A stretch of DNA of 16,207 nt from JABMPO01 sp964539785 (GTDB taxonomy: Bacteria > Fidelibacterota > Marinisomatia > Marinisomatales > TCS56): contig CAZIJQ010000055.1 of assembly GCA_964539785.1 (NCBI GenBank), positions 1 through 16,207 on the forward strand. The letters are read 5' to 3'. Position 1 is the first letter of the stretch, and each line of letters begins with the position of its first letter. Of this stretch, positions 7,826-14,408 are shown piece by piece. The notes below the pieces were generated by a model. That model did no database searches, was not told where the DNA came from, and worked only from the letters and a program-made list of their open reading frames with translations. The position numbers were made by a program, and so were the translations under genes.

Positions 7826-9765
7826 TTATTATTCCTGGCAATTTTATACAACCAGAAACAGATTCCGCCTAAAACCATTAAACCAGGCCAGTAATGCAGT
7901 GGAGCTTCAGCAAAGACGGCGTAATCAGTGGGCACATTCCAATTAAACAATTCGTTGAGCATCAGCGGTACGGCCAGCAGGATACCGATCAGGGCTTCAC
8001 CGGTAATCAGACCGGAAGCAAATAACAAACCTTTCTGGTTAATATCATCTTTACCATGTGGCGACATTTTCCCTATCGTTAAATATGAAATAAGACCACC
8101 AATGAATATGGGCGAAGACAGGTGGAACGGCAAGTAAGTACCTACCGCAACCGCCAAAATCGGAGTACGGAAAGTTGAGCCCTTTCTTTCAAGGTATTTA
8201 TCCAATATAATTATCACAACGGCCATGAGACAGCCCATCATGATCAGGTTCCAGGGTAAGTTCTGGTCGAATACGCCGCGGGCAATATTGGCCATCAAAC
8301 TGGCCTGGGGCGCCTCCAGTGCATGACCCTGCAGATCGGAAGCCAGGTGGGCATCGGTACCAATACCATATTTTTTATGCAGCATCCAGAGCACCGGCAT
8401 CATTACCAGCGATCCGGAAATGACTCCAATAGCCTGCATGACCTGCTGTTTCCAGGGCGTTGCACCAACGATGTAACCGGTTTTTAAATCTTGTAGATTA
8501 TCGCCCCCGATTGCGGCGGCGCAACAAACCACTGCCCCGATAAAGATAGCAGCTGCTGGTCCAACATTCACACCGTTTTTATAGAGGATAAAAAGCAGGA
8601 GCGATGAGGAAAGCACGGTTGCGATTGTGACACCGGAAATTGGGTTGTTGGATGACCCCACCAGTCCCGCCATATAGGCTGCTACGGCGGAGAACAGGAA
8701 GCCGGCGATCAGCATAAGGACCGCCATGAAAGCGGATAATGGCACGCTGTGGACTACTGTCAAAGAAATGGCGAAGATCGGAATTATCGAAAAGAGCAGG
8801 GCGATACCGACCCATTTGATCGGGGTGTCCATTTCGGTCCGTTCGATAGTCGCACCATCGTTTGATTTCATCCGGTCATAGGCTTCCAGGCTGGATTTAA
8901 TTCCTTTTCCGAGCGATGAACGCAAGCTTATCAAAGCCCACAATCCACCCACGATCATAGCACCCACACCAATGTATTTTATTACATTATTATGGAGCCA
9001 ATTGACAGCATCGGCAGAGTTAGCCAGGTCAGCAAGTGGAATTTGGTCTATGTAGCTGGGAGCCAGCAGGGGCAGGAATATCCAGCGACCAATTATTCCT
9101 CCGCTAAAAACCAGCAATGATATATTTAATCCGATAATATATCCGACTGAAACAAGGGCGGGTGACATGTTCAACTGGAAACTGGCAAAGGAGTCTCCAA
9201 CCCGTTTGGTAACTGTCACAATATCGCTCCAGAGTACCATTGCTGATTCTCCCGCGATTTTGAAAAATGCTCCAGCCAACCCGGCCTGCACCAGATATTT
9301 TAATCCGGTGGCGCCGCCCTCGCCTGATGCCAGAACTTCAGCAGTGGCAATACCTTCCGGAAATTGTAATTGTTCTTCAATTATTAAAGCCCGCCGTAGG
9401 GGAATGGTAAACAGGACGCCAATTAGTCCACCGGTTGCAGCAATTCCGGTAATTGTCCAATATTGATTAAAGCCGAATTCTCCCCAGTAATTCATCAGAA
9501 TCAGGGAGGGAATGGTGAAGATGACACCGGCCGCCAGAGATTCACCCGCAGAGGCGGCGGTCTGAACGATATTGTTTTCCAGAATATTAGAGCGGCGAAA
9601 CAAGCGCAGTATTCCCATGGAAATCACCGCCGCCGGAATGGATGCCGATACGGTCATTCCAGCGAATAAACCAAGGTAAGCATTAGCGCCGGCCAGCACT
9701 ACTGATAGTATGATACCAAGAATAACAGCTTTTATAGTAATCTCAGGCAGACTCTTGCTGGACAT
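7822..9765 (-). CDS. OPT family oligopeptide transporter
   Basis: A 647-residue inner-membrane transporter with about 14-16 hydrophobic segments, first gene of the minus-strand block. OPT-family signatures are visible: AGANAYLGLFAGMTVSASIPAAV near 25-48, NIVQTAASAGESLAAGVIFTIP near 64-85, EEQLQFPEGIATAEVL near 130-145 and GGDNLQDLKTGYIVGATPWKQQ near residues 420-440. These proton-coupled carriers take up small peptides or metal chelates; bacterial members of this length usually belong to the oligopeptide (not yellow-stripe) branch, but the substrate is not certain. An AAGGAG site at 9771-9776 lies 5 bases before the ATG, the best ribosome site in the window. Coupling to adenosine deaminase suggests a shared role in scavenging organic nitrogen, which is inference. 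Confidence 0.92.
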   Translation of the reverse strand: MSSKSLPEITIKAVILGIILSVVLAGANAYLGLFAGMTVSASIPAAVISMGILRLFRRSNILENNIVQTAASAGESLAAGVIFTIPSLILMNYWGEFGFNQYWTITGIAATGGLIGVLFTIPLRRALIIEEQLQFPEGIATAEVLASGEGGATGLKYLVQAGLAGAFFKIAGESAMVLWSDIVTVTKRVGDSFASFQLNMSPALVSVGYIIGLNISLLVFSGGIIGRWIFLPLLAPSYIDQIPLADLANSADAVNWLHNNVIKYIGVGAMIVGGLWALISLRSSLGKGIKSSLEAYDRMKSNDGATIERTEMDTPIKWVGIALLFSIIPIFAISLTVVHSVPLSAFMAVLMLIAGFLFSAVAAYMAGLVGSSNNPISGVTIATVLSSSLLLFILYKNGVNVGPAAAIFIGAVVCCAAAIGGDNLQDLKTGYIVGATPWKQQVMQAIGVISGSLVMMPVLWMLHKKYGIGTDAHLASDLQGHALEAPQASLMANIARGVFDQNLPWNLIMMGCLMAVVIIILDKYLERKGSTFRTPILAVAVGTYLPFHLSSPIFIGGLISYLTIGKMSPHGKDDINQKGLLFASGLITGEALIGILLAVPLMLNELFNWNVPTDYAVFAEAPLHYWPGLMVLGGICFWLYKIARNNK

Positions 9766-9858
9766 GGAAACTCCTTAATTTATAAGCATGAAAGGTAGAC
9801 AATATCGGACTAATCCGGCAAGAGCGAGGTATTCTGAGAATCAGTTGGAAAAATCTTG

Positions 9859-9896
9859 ATTTATCATTTGATACGCTGGTTCGGAATCTGATAAAT
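9859..9896. repeat. Inverted repeat ATTTATCA / TGATAAAT upstream of CsgG-like gene
   Basis: Perfect 8-base arms at 9859-9866 and 9889-9896 with a 22-base spacer, located between the divergent OPT and CsgG-like genes. The right arm sits directly against the proposed extended -10 at 9897-9905, so a repressor site is conceivable. The sequence is AT-rich and chance is possible. Confidence 0.25.
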
Positions 9897-9905
9897 TGGT
9901 ATACT
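9897..9905 (+). promoter_or_regulatory. Possible extended -10 promoter for the CsgG-like gene
   Basis: TGGTATACT fits the extended -10 pattern TGnTATAAT with one change. It is 16 bases before an AGGGAG ribosome site and 30 bases before the proposed start at 9935. No good -35 lies 17 bases upstream; TTGATA at 9868-9873 could instead serve a GATAAA at 9890. Sigma-factor preference in this lineage is unknown, so this is only a candidate. Confidence 0.3.
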
Positions 9906-9920
9906 GCTGCTAATCTGGTC

Positions 9921-9926
9921 AGGGAG
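9921..9926 (+). promoter_or_regulatory. Ribosome binding site AGGGAG for the CsgG-like gene
   Basis: AGGGAG lies 8 bases before GTT 9935, which opens an unbroken signal-peptide frame. TTG at 9927 and 9931 are in other frames and meet stops after 12 and 2 codons, so this site supports initiation at or next to the non-standard GTT codon. Confidence 0.45.
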
Positions 9927-9934
9927 TTGATTGA

Positions 9935-10881
9935 GTTAGGAAATCCAAAATATTACTGGGTTTAATTTTATTGTTCTTGGGATTGAATTGGATTGCAGCC
10001 CAAAAAGCTATGGCTGTCATTGATTTTGAGCCAATTAATATTAGTCCGGGACAAGCGTTGGCCCTCACCGAACGATTCCGAACGGAAATACAGATGATCG
10101 ATACTATCAATGTTACATTGACCGATCAAGTATGGAAACGGTATTGTTAGAGCAGGGTTTCCAGCAGTCCGGTTGCTCATCGGATGAATGTGCGGTTGAA
10201 ATGGGACAAATGTTGGGTGCGGAAGAAATTATTGTGGGTTCAATCGGTTTGATTGGTTCAACATACAGTGTAAATATTCGGTCGATTTCGGTTGAAAATG
10301 GAAAAATCAATCGAACAGCCAGTCGCGATTTTCGGGGAGAGATAGATTACGTTCTTACTCCGGGCATGCAGCAGATTGCGCAACAATTTGTATATAACAC
10401 AACTTCCATTGCAACCGATCGACCAGGGCAATCTCCCATTACAACTGATGTGGGTCGTGAGATTGATGAAGTCATTGAAAATATTAAACCTTACTGGGAT
10501 GAGGTTATGCGCCGCACCGCTGGCCCGGAAACTTATGGTGCTCACAGTGCTGTTAACGAACTGGCAGTCCGGGATGCTCGTTACGATGTGGAGAATGAGA
10601 AATGGTTGTACGGTCCCGGCTGTGCTGGTGCCGGTTGTGGTACCTGTAATCCGTTATTAGGATCGGTGATCGTACCGATTACCCTGGGTTGGGCGCTGGT
10701 TGGCGACGTCCATGTCCCTGCTGGGCGTTGGAGGAAGATCAATGATCTGGAAGAAAGCCAGAAAACTATCTATCTGAAAACATATAAGGCTCAGGTGCGG
10801 AGGACCAGATTTAATAAGACGCTTTACGGCGCTACCGGTGGATTCATTCTTGGCGCCATCGTGTATTCCTTGCGCCAGTAA
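9935..10881 (+). pseudogene. CsgG/FlgO-like exported protein, frameshifted and without a standard start codon
   Basis: Two adjacent frames together make one protein of about 315 residues. Frame one (9935-10129) begins at GTT with RKSKILLGLILLFLGL...AAQ, a clear signal peptide, then AMAVIDFEPINIS and ALTERFRTEIQ, the usual start of CsgG/FlgO-like domains. It then runs into TAG at 10148-10150. Frame two from ATG 10132 continues with METVLLEQGFQQSGCSSDECAVEMGQMLGAEEIIVGSIGLIGSTYSV, which is the expected next part of the same domain. One missing base near 10130 would join them. In homologues this domain helps form envelope or secretion complexes. The C-terminal third is unlike CsgG: a Cys-rich patch C-x4-C-x2-C (frame-two residues 164, 169, 172) and a hydrophobic end. 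It could be a decaying gene, a sequencing error or a true recoding site. The reading 10132-10881 alone (249 residues) lacks the signal peptide. Confidence 0.7.
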
Positions 10882-11040
10882 CAGCGTTTGGTTTCAATCC
10901 ACCTTCGTTTCCATATATATCAGAACTACGGCGGACGAGAAAGTGTGGTTTGATTCCCTGAGGCTTGTCTTGGAAAATAAAGATCAGAGCCTGCCCCCTG
11001 GTTGTTATTTATTTTAATATCAGAATACTGTAAATTTTAA

Positions 11041-11131
11041 AGTGAATGGGGTGCTGTTTCGCTATCAGACGAAGCGGCTGAGAAAAACCCGATGAACCTG
11101 ATCTGGATAATGCCAGCGTAGGGAGGCAACT
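11041..11131 (+). promoter_or_regulatory. TPP riboswitch (THI element)
   Basis: The conserved TPP aptamer core is complete: GGGGTGC (11048-11054), GCTGAGA (11077-11083), ACCC (11087-11090), GAACCTGATCTGG (11094-11106), ATAATGCCAGCGTAGGGAGG (11107-11126). Helices can be drawn: P2 GGGT 11049-11052 with ACCC 11087-11090; P3 GTTTCG with CGAAGC; P5 CTGG 11103-11106 with CCAG 11113-11116; P4 CCT 11097-11099 with AGG 11120-11122; and a short P1 (11041-11044 with 11127-11131). AGGGAGG at 11120-11126 is also the ribosome site of the receptor gene, 5 bases before ATG 11132. TPP binding should therefore hide the ribosome site without a separate expression platform. A weak upstream promoter TTGTTA (11002) to TACTGT (11026) is possible. 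Confidence 0.95.
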
Positions 11132-13471
11132 ATGCAAATTAAAAATATCAAAACTTTTATTTTACTTGTATTCTTAACCCAGATGGATGCCACAACAATA
11201 ACCCAGCATGGAACGGTAATTGATATTATTACCGGCCGCGGAATTCCCGCGGTAAATATTATTAGCGGTGATACCGGCACCATTACCGATGAAAACGGAA
11301 AATTCCAAATTACTGTCCCGTCCGGTCAGGAGATTTCGATCAGTCATATCGGTTATGAACACCATATAATTATTGCTACAGATCAAGACATTTTTGTCAA
11401 ACTTCAACCCCTGGTAATACCCGGTGGGGAAGTTTTTGTTAGCGCCACCCGAGCAATTTCGGGGATTACGCCCGTGGCTTTTTCAACTATCACTGCCGAG
11501 GAGATTCGTCGGCGTTATACGGTAGAAGATGTACCAATGATTTTAGCCCATGAGCCAGGCGTTACTGCTTACAGTGAAAGTGGCAACGGTACCGGGTATT
11601 CTTATGTAACGATCCGTGGATTTGACCAGAGCCGGATTGCCGTGATGATTGATAATGTGCCATTAAATGACAATGAAAGCCATCAGGTTTACTGGGTGGA
11701 TCACGCCGATATTCTCAGTGATGCCAGCGATATTCAGATTCAGCGGGGGATCGGAAATAGTTTATACGGCTCGGCGGCATTCGGTGGATCAATTAACGTG
11801 AATACGCAAATTGAGCATGCCAAGCCACGGATGGAGCTTAAAACCGGCTATGGAGCCTATAATACATTCAAAACCAGTGTAAAGGGTGCATCTGGTCCGT
11901 TGTTGGGAAATAAATTGCAGATGACGGGACGTTATTCACAACTAGATTCAGATGGTTATCGTGATCATCATAGCAGCAGCCAGAAAGCCCTGTTCCTGGC
12001 TGGTCAATATAAATCAGGAAGCTGGATCAATCAGTTCCGCGCATTGATTGGCTATGCGAAAACCAATCTGGCCTGGTGGGGTGTAACCGCTGAAGATATC
12101 AATGATCGTGAAAAACGCCGCGCCGGTTATCAGGCTTATCTTGATGATTTCCTGCAGCAAATATATTCTCTCAATTCGGTCTGGCGGATCGACAATGATC
12201 TATCATTCAGCAATGTTGTTTATCTGGTAAAAGGCAGTGGTTATTATGAAAATGACAAAAGTGAATCGTTCGACTTAACAGCCGATGATGATTCATCAGA
12301 AGTGACAAAATATAACGATTTTCTTTATGAATATAATCTTGATCAATACCTAACTGGTGATTCGAGTCAATCCATGGATTTTACCCGCCGGAAATGGATT
12401 ATTAATTCTTATTATGGTATTATTCCTACTTTGACATTGAACAAGCAACATATGAGGCTAGATATTGGTGGTGAAATCCGGATTTATTCAGGAAATCATT
12501 ACGGTGAGATTAATCTGCTGCTGCCTGCCACATCGGGCCAGAACTGGCGTAAATATTATCAGTATTTCGGCGATAAATTGCTGCTGACTGGATTTACCCA
12601 TTTCATGCTGAATCCCGTAGAACGATTACGATTGATTGCGGATTTACAAATTCAATCAATCCACTGGACTCTGGATCAGAAAACAATTGGCAATGCTGCC
12701 GGTCATCAATTAAATGCCGACTGGCAATTTATCAATCCGCGTTTTGGTGCAGTGTACCAACTGAATGATCAACTTTCCGCTTTTGTCAATTATGGCCGCG
12801 GGCAAAAGGAACCCGCCGATAATCAGATCATCGAAGCCGACGACGTTTTTGGTCAACCGGTTCAAGCCGCTGCCGAGGTGATTGATGATTATGAATTGGG
12901 CGCTAATTTTATTACTTCCATCATGCAGGGATCGGTTAATTGGTATCGCATAAATTATTACAATGAGCAATTACGCAATATTGATATTGAACAAGAGGGA
13001 GAATACGAATATTTATCGGCTGCCAGCACCCGGCACCAGGGATTGGAATTTGAGCTGACCTGTCAACCCTCGCAAAATTTGCAATTGGGGTTCAACTGGA
13101 GTCTGAATAACCATATATTTGTCAGTGGTCCTGCGGCAGATAAACGGTTACCGGGAATTCCAAAATATTTATTGAATGGCTGGTTCCAATTCAATCTGCC
13201 ATTTAATTACCAATTATTTGGTAATCTACGCCAGGTGGGGGAGCAATTGATGCCAGCCCAAAGTAGTCCTGTCAGCAATAAGGCTGTGCTGGCCTATTCG
13301 TTAGTAGATCTGGGAATTGGCTGTTCATTCGGTATTTTCGAAGTGGTAGTCAAAATCAATAATCTGTTTGACAAACTCTATATCACCAATGGTTATGATT
13401 GGGACGGTTGGTTATATTACTGGCCCGGTGCCACCAGAAACGGATATTTTTCAGTGGTGATGAATCTGTAA
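11132..13471 (+). CDS. TonB-dependent outer-membrane receptor, TPP-regulated (probable thiamine uptake)
   Basis: A 779-residue outer-membrane receptor. Residues 1-20 form a signal peptide. Residues ~25-92 are a carboxypeptidase-regulatory-like beta domain (GTVIDIITGRGIPAVNI, DENGKFQI). The plug domain at ~100-225 includes FSTITAEEIRRRYTVEDVPMILAHEPGV, YVTIRGFDQSRIAVMIDNVPLND and IQIQRGIGNSLYGSAAFGGSINV. The remainder is a 22-strand-type beta barrel rich in aromatic-bounded strands, ending in the barrel strand NGYFSVVMNL. Energy would come from TonB-ExbB-ExbD, which are not in this window. The TPP riboswitch directly upstream implies a substrate of thiamine, a phosphate ester or a pyrimidine precursor; receptors under THI elements are known in Bacteroidota (Omr1/OMthi). 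The substrate is inferred from regulation, not from binding residues. No inner-membrane thiamine transporter follows. Confidence 0.92.
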   Translation: MQIKNIKTFILLVFLTQMDATTITQHGTVIDIITGRGIPAVNIISGDTGTITDENGKFQITVPSGQEISISHIGYEHHIIIATDQDIFVKLQPLVIPGGEVFVSATRAISGITPVAFSTITAEEIRRRYTVEDVPMILAHEPGVTAYSESGNGTGYSYVTIRGFDQSRIAVMIDNVPLNDNESHQVYWVDHADILSDASDIQIQRGIGNSLYGSAAFGGSINVNTQIEHAKPRMELKTGYGAYNTFKTSVKGASGPLLGNKLQMTGRYSQLDSDGYRDHHSSSQKALFLAGQYKSGSWINQFRALIGYAKTNLAWWGVTAEDINDREKRRAGYQAYLDDFLQQIYSLNSVWRIDNDLSFSNVVYLVKGSGYYENDKSESFDLTADDDSSEVTKYNDFLYEYNLDQYLTGDSSQSMDFTRRKWIINSYYGIIPTLTLNKQHMRLDIGGEIRIYSGNHYGEINLLLPATSGQNWRKYYQYFGDKLLLTGFTHFMLNPVERLRLIADLQIQSIHWTLDQKTIGNAAGHQLNADWQFINPRFGAVYQLNDQLSAFVNYGRGQKEPADNQIIEADDVFGQPVQAAAEVIDDYELGANFITSIMQGSVNWYRINYYNEQLRNIDIEQEGEYEYLSAASTRHQGLEFELTCQPSQNLQLGFNWSLNNHIFVSGPAADKRLPGIPKYLLNGWFQFNLPFNYQLFGNLRQVGEQLMPAQSSPVSNKAVLAYSLVDLGIGCSFGIFEVVVKINNLFDKLYITNGYDWDGWLYYWPGATRNGYFSVVMNL

Positions 13472-13479
13472 TTATGTTT

Positions 13480-13499
13480 GACAAGCAGCCCTGCTTGTC
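13480..13499 (+). terminator. Hairpin just downstream of the TonB receptor gene
   Basis: GACAAGCAG (13480-13488) pairs perfectly with CTGCTTGTC (13491-13499), effectively 8 base pairs closed by a 4-base loop, starting 9 bases after the receptor stop. It is followed by GAAAAAG rather than a T-run, so it is either a U-less terminator or a 3'-end stabilising hairpin. Confidence 0.45.
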
Positions 13500-13606
13500 G
13501 AAAAAGAATAGATTGAAGCCGGACTTATTTTAATCAAAGTTAAGGGCTTCCTTTGAGTCCGATCAATGATAATTACGGATTTACTCCAACCCGTTAAAAA
13601 TAAATT

Positions 13607-13760
13607 ATGACACAATATCAGATTTTTAGGGCGATTTTCCCGGGAACCGATCCCTGGCTGGAGTTTTAGGTGTAATTCTGAAACTTCCACCGATTAAACA
13701 GTTCCTTGCAAGTCAACAAGTGAGATCACGTTATTTGGAAGCTTTAATTAATTACACAGA
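13607..13760 (+). pseudogene. Decayed fragment resembling the N-terminus of a DUF4058 protein
   Basis: ATG 13607 opens a frame reading ...IFRAIFPGTDPWLEF before TAG at 13667-13669. PFPGMDPYLE/W is the diagnostic start of DUF4058 proteins, where it is followed about seven residues later by FHxRLI. Here the same frame, read through three stops, gives FHRLNSSL at 13685-13708 with exactly that spacing. No intact reading frame continues, and a short run VRSRYLEALINYTEK lies in another frame around 13721-13765. I infer a pseudogene remnant. The evidence is one motif and its spacing, recalled rather than searched. Confidence 0.35.
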
Positions 13761-13847
13761 AAAATAATAAGGACAGGCGTTCATTACGGAAACCAGAACT
13801 TTCAATAAAAATCAAAAATAGAAACTTTCTAAATACCTGTAACTCAC

Positions 13848-13876
13848 ATTATAACAAATATATAGAAGAATTACAA
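13848..13876 (-). promoter_or_regulatory. Near-consensus sigma70-type promoter inside the inverted-repeat element
   Basis: Read on the minus strand: TTGTAA (13876-13871), a 17-base spacer, then TATAAT (13853-13848). It points left, out of the element and toward the DUF4058-like remnant and the end of the receptor gene. It lies in AT-rich DNA, which raises the chance of a random match. Confidence 0.4.
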
Positions 13877-13888
13877 TATTCTCAAATT

Positions 13889-13903
13889 CCCCCAAAAAGG
13901 GGG
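13889..13903. other. CCCCC-AAAAA-GGGGG hairpin
   Basis: A perfect 5-bp GC stem (13889-13893 with 13899-13903) around an A5 loop, the only GC-rich spot in the inverted-repeat element. It touches the inner edge of the right arm. On the minus strand it reads with a T5 loop and is followed by AATTTGAG, so it is not a standard terminator. Confidence 0.45.
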
Positions 13904-13935
13904 TTATGGTTTCCGTAATGGACGCACCACCAAGG

Positions 13936-13952
13936 CAGGTTCGAAAAACCTG
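13936..13952. other. Small hairpin CAGGTT / AACCTG
   Basis: Six perfect base pairs (13936-13941 with 13947-13952) around a 5-base loop, lying between the inverted-repeat element and the strong terminator. On the minus strand it would be transcribed just after that terminator. Confidence 0.3.
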
Positions 13953-13954
13953 AA

Positions 13955-13982
13955 AATTAAAAAGCCGCTGATACCCAGCGGC
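13955..13982 (-). terminator. Rho-independent terminator, strongest on the minus strand
   Basis: GCCGCTG (13964-13970) pairs perfectly with CAGCGGC (13976-13982) around a 5-base loop. On the minus strand the hairpin is followed by TTTTTAATTTT, a textbook U-tract. On the plus strand it is followed by the weaker ATTCTTTAT, so it could act in both directions. No gene clearly ends here on the minus strand. Confidence 0.7.
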
Positions 13983-14001
13983 ATTCTTTATATCTCTCGA
14001 T

Positions 14002-14032
14002 ATTATAGCACTTACAGCGATACATTTCTCAA
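14002..14032 (-). promoter_or_regulatory. Possible extended -10 promoter just upstream of the minus-strand terminator
   Basis: The minus strand reads TTGAGA (14032-14027), a 19-base spacer, then TATAAT (14007-14002) preceded by TGC, which gives a perfect extended -10. Transcription would begin near 13995 and meet the terminator hairpin within about 13 bases, giving an RNA of roughly 40 bases. Confidence 0.35.
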
Positions 14033-14165
14033 CACATCAATACACACATCGTTTAAGCATTTTTTGTTTTTACCGTGTCGTCCGGTCGATTATTACGTTA
14101 AATCGAACAAATATACCAAAAGTCTCTGATTCTCTCTTTTTTGTAAAATACTCTGGGTTCGTATT

Positions 14166-14191
14166 GTAAGTCTCACAATTAAGAGACTTAC
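14166..14191. repeat. 9-bp inverted repeat GTAAGTCTC / GAGACTTAC
   Basis: Perfect arms at 14166-14174 and 14183-14191 with an 8-base spacer, in non-coding DNA upstream of the TPR regulator gene. Nine perfect pairs at moderate GC are unlikely to be chance within one gap, yet there is no T-run on either side. A protein-binding site or structured RNA is possible. Confidence 0.4.
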
Positions 14192-14261
14192 GGCGGAATC
14201 GCTAAAAATAGACACTTTTTGCATGTATTTTGCACCATTCTGATAATAGAATAGTTCCCTG

Positions 14262-14278
14262 CCCGTCCGTCAGGCGGG
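14262..14278. repeat. GC-rich palindrome (CCCGTC / GGCGGG)
   Basis: A six-pair stem with one G-T pair (14262-14267 with 14273-14278) and a 5-base loop, inside a GC-rich island of about 25 bases in otherwise AT-rich DNA. Its look is that of dispersed intergenic palindromes (REP-like) and it resembles the palindrome at 14409-14428. Confidence 0.4.
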
Positions 14279-14408
14279 GACTTTTCAACTACGCTCAAGG
14301 GTAGGGGACAGTGCATCGAGAAATGAAAATATGATTCAAAAAATAGAGCCTTTAGAACCATAACAGATAAAGAGATAATCCATGCCATGAAAAGACTGAA
14401 CAATCGAC

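Larger units (their letters stand above)
13777..13925. mobile_element. 149-bp element bounded by 23-bp inverted repeats (MITE-like)
   Basis: The left end (13777-13799) and the reverse complement of the right end (13903-13925) agree at 21 of 23 bases, sharing CATTACGGAAACC and the outer GCGT. The interior of about 103 bases is very AT-rich, encodes no protein, and contains a CCCCC-AAAAA-GGGGG hairpin next to the right arm. This is the form of a miniature inverted-repeat element or of a transposon internal-deletion remnant. No clear target-site duplication flanks it (GGACAG to the left, ACCACC to the right), and I do not recognise the end sequence as a named family. Confidence 0.5.

Noticed and set aside
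7278..9669. Plus-strand open frames inside the add and OPT genes
   Set aside because: They are antisense shadows of well-supported genes, without ribosome sites or domains.
11026..11031. TACTGT with TTGTTA 18 bases upstream as the promoter of the riboswitch transcript
   Set aside because: Both boxes are poor matches and the -10 lies only 10 bases before the aptamer; it is mentioned only as a possibility in the riboswitch entry.
13472..13690. 72-codon minus-strand open frame behind the receptor gene
   Set aside because: It overlaps the receptor 3' hairpin and the DUF4058-like remnant, and its translation has no protein-like features.
13777..13982. Series of hairpins considered as an integron attC site or a CRISPR-like array
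   Set aside because: No GTTRRRY/RYYYAAC core sites and no regularly spaced repeated units are present.
13904..13984. 26-codon minus-strand reading frame starting in the terminator hairpin, as a possible leader peptide
   Set aside because: Its ATG sits at the hairpin base, it has no clear ribosome site, it crosses the terminator and inverted-repeat arm, and there is no regulated gene behind it.
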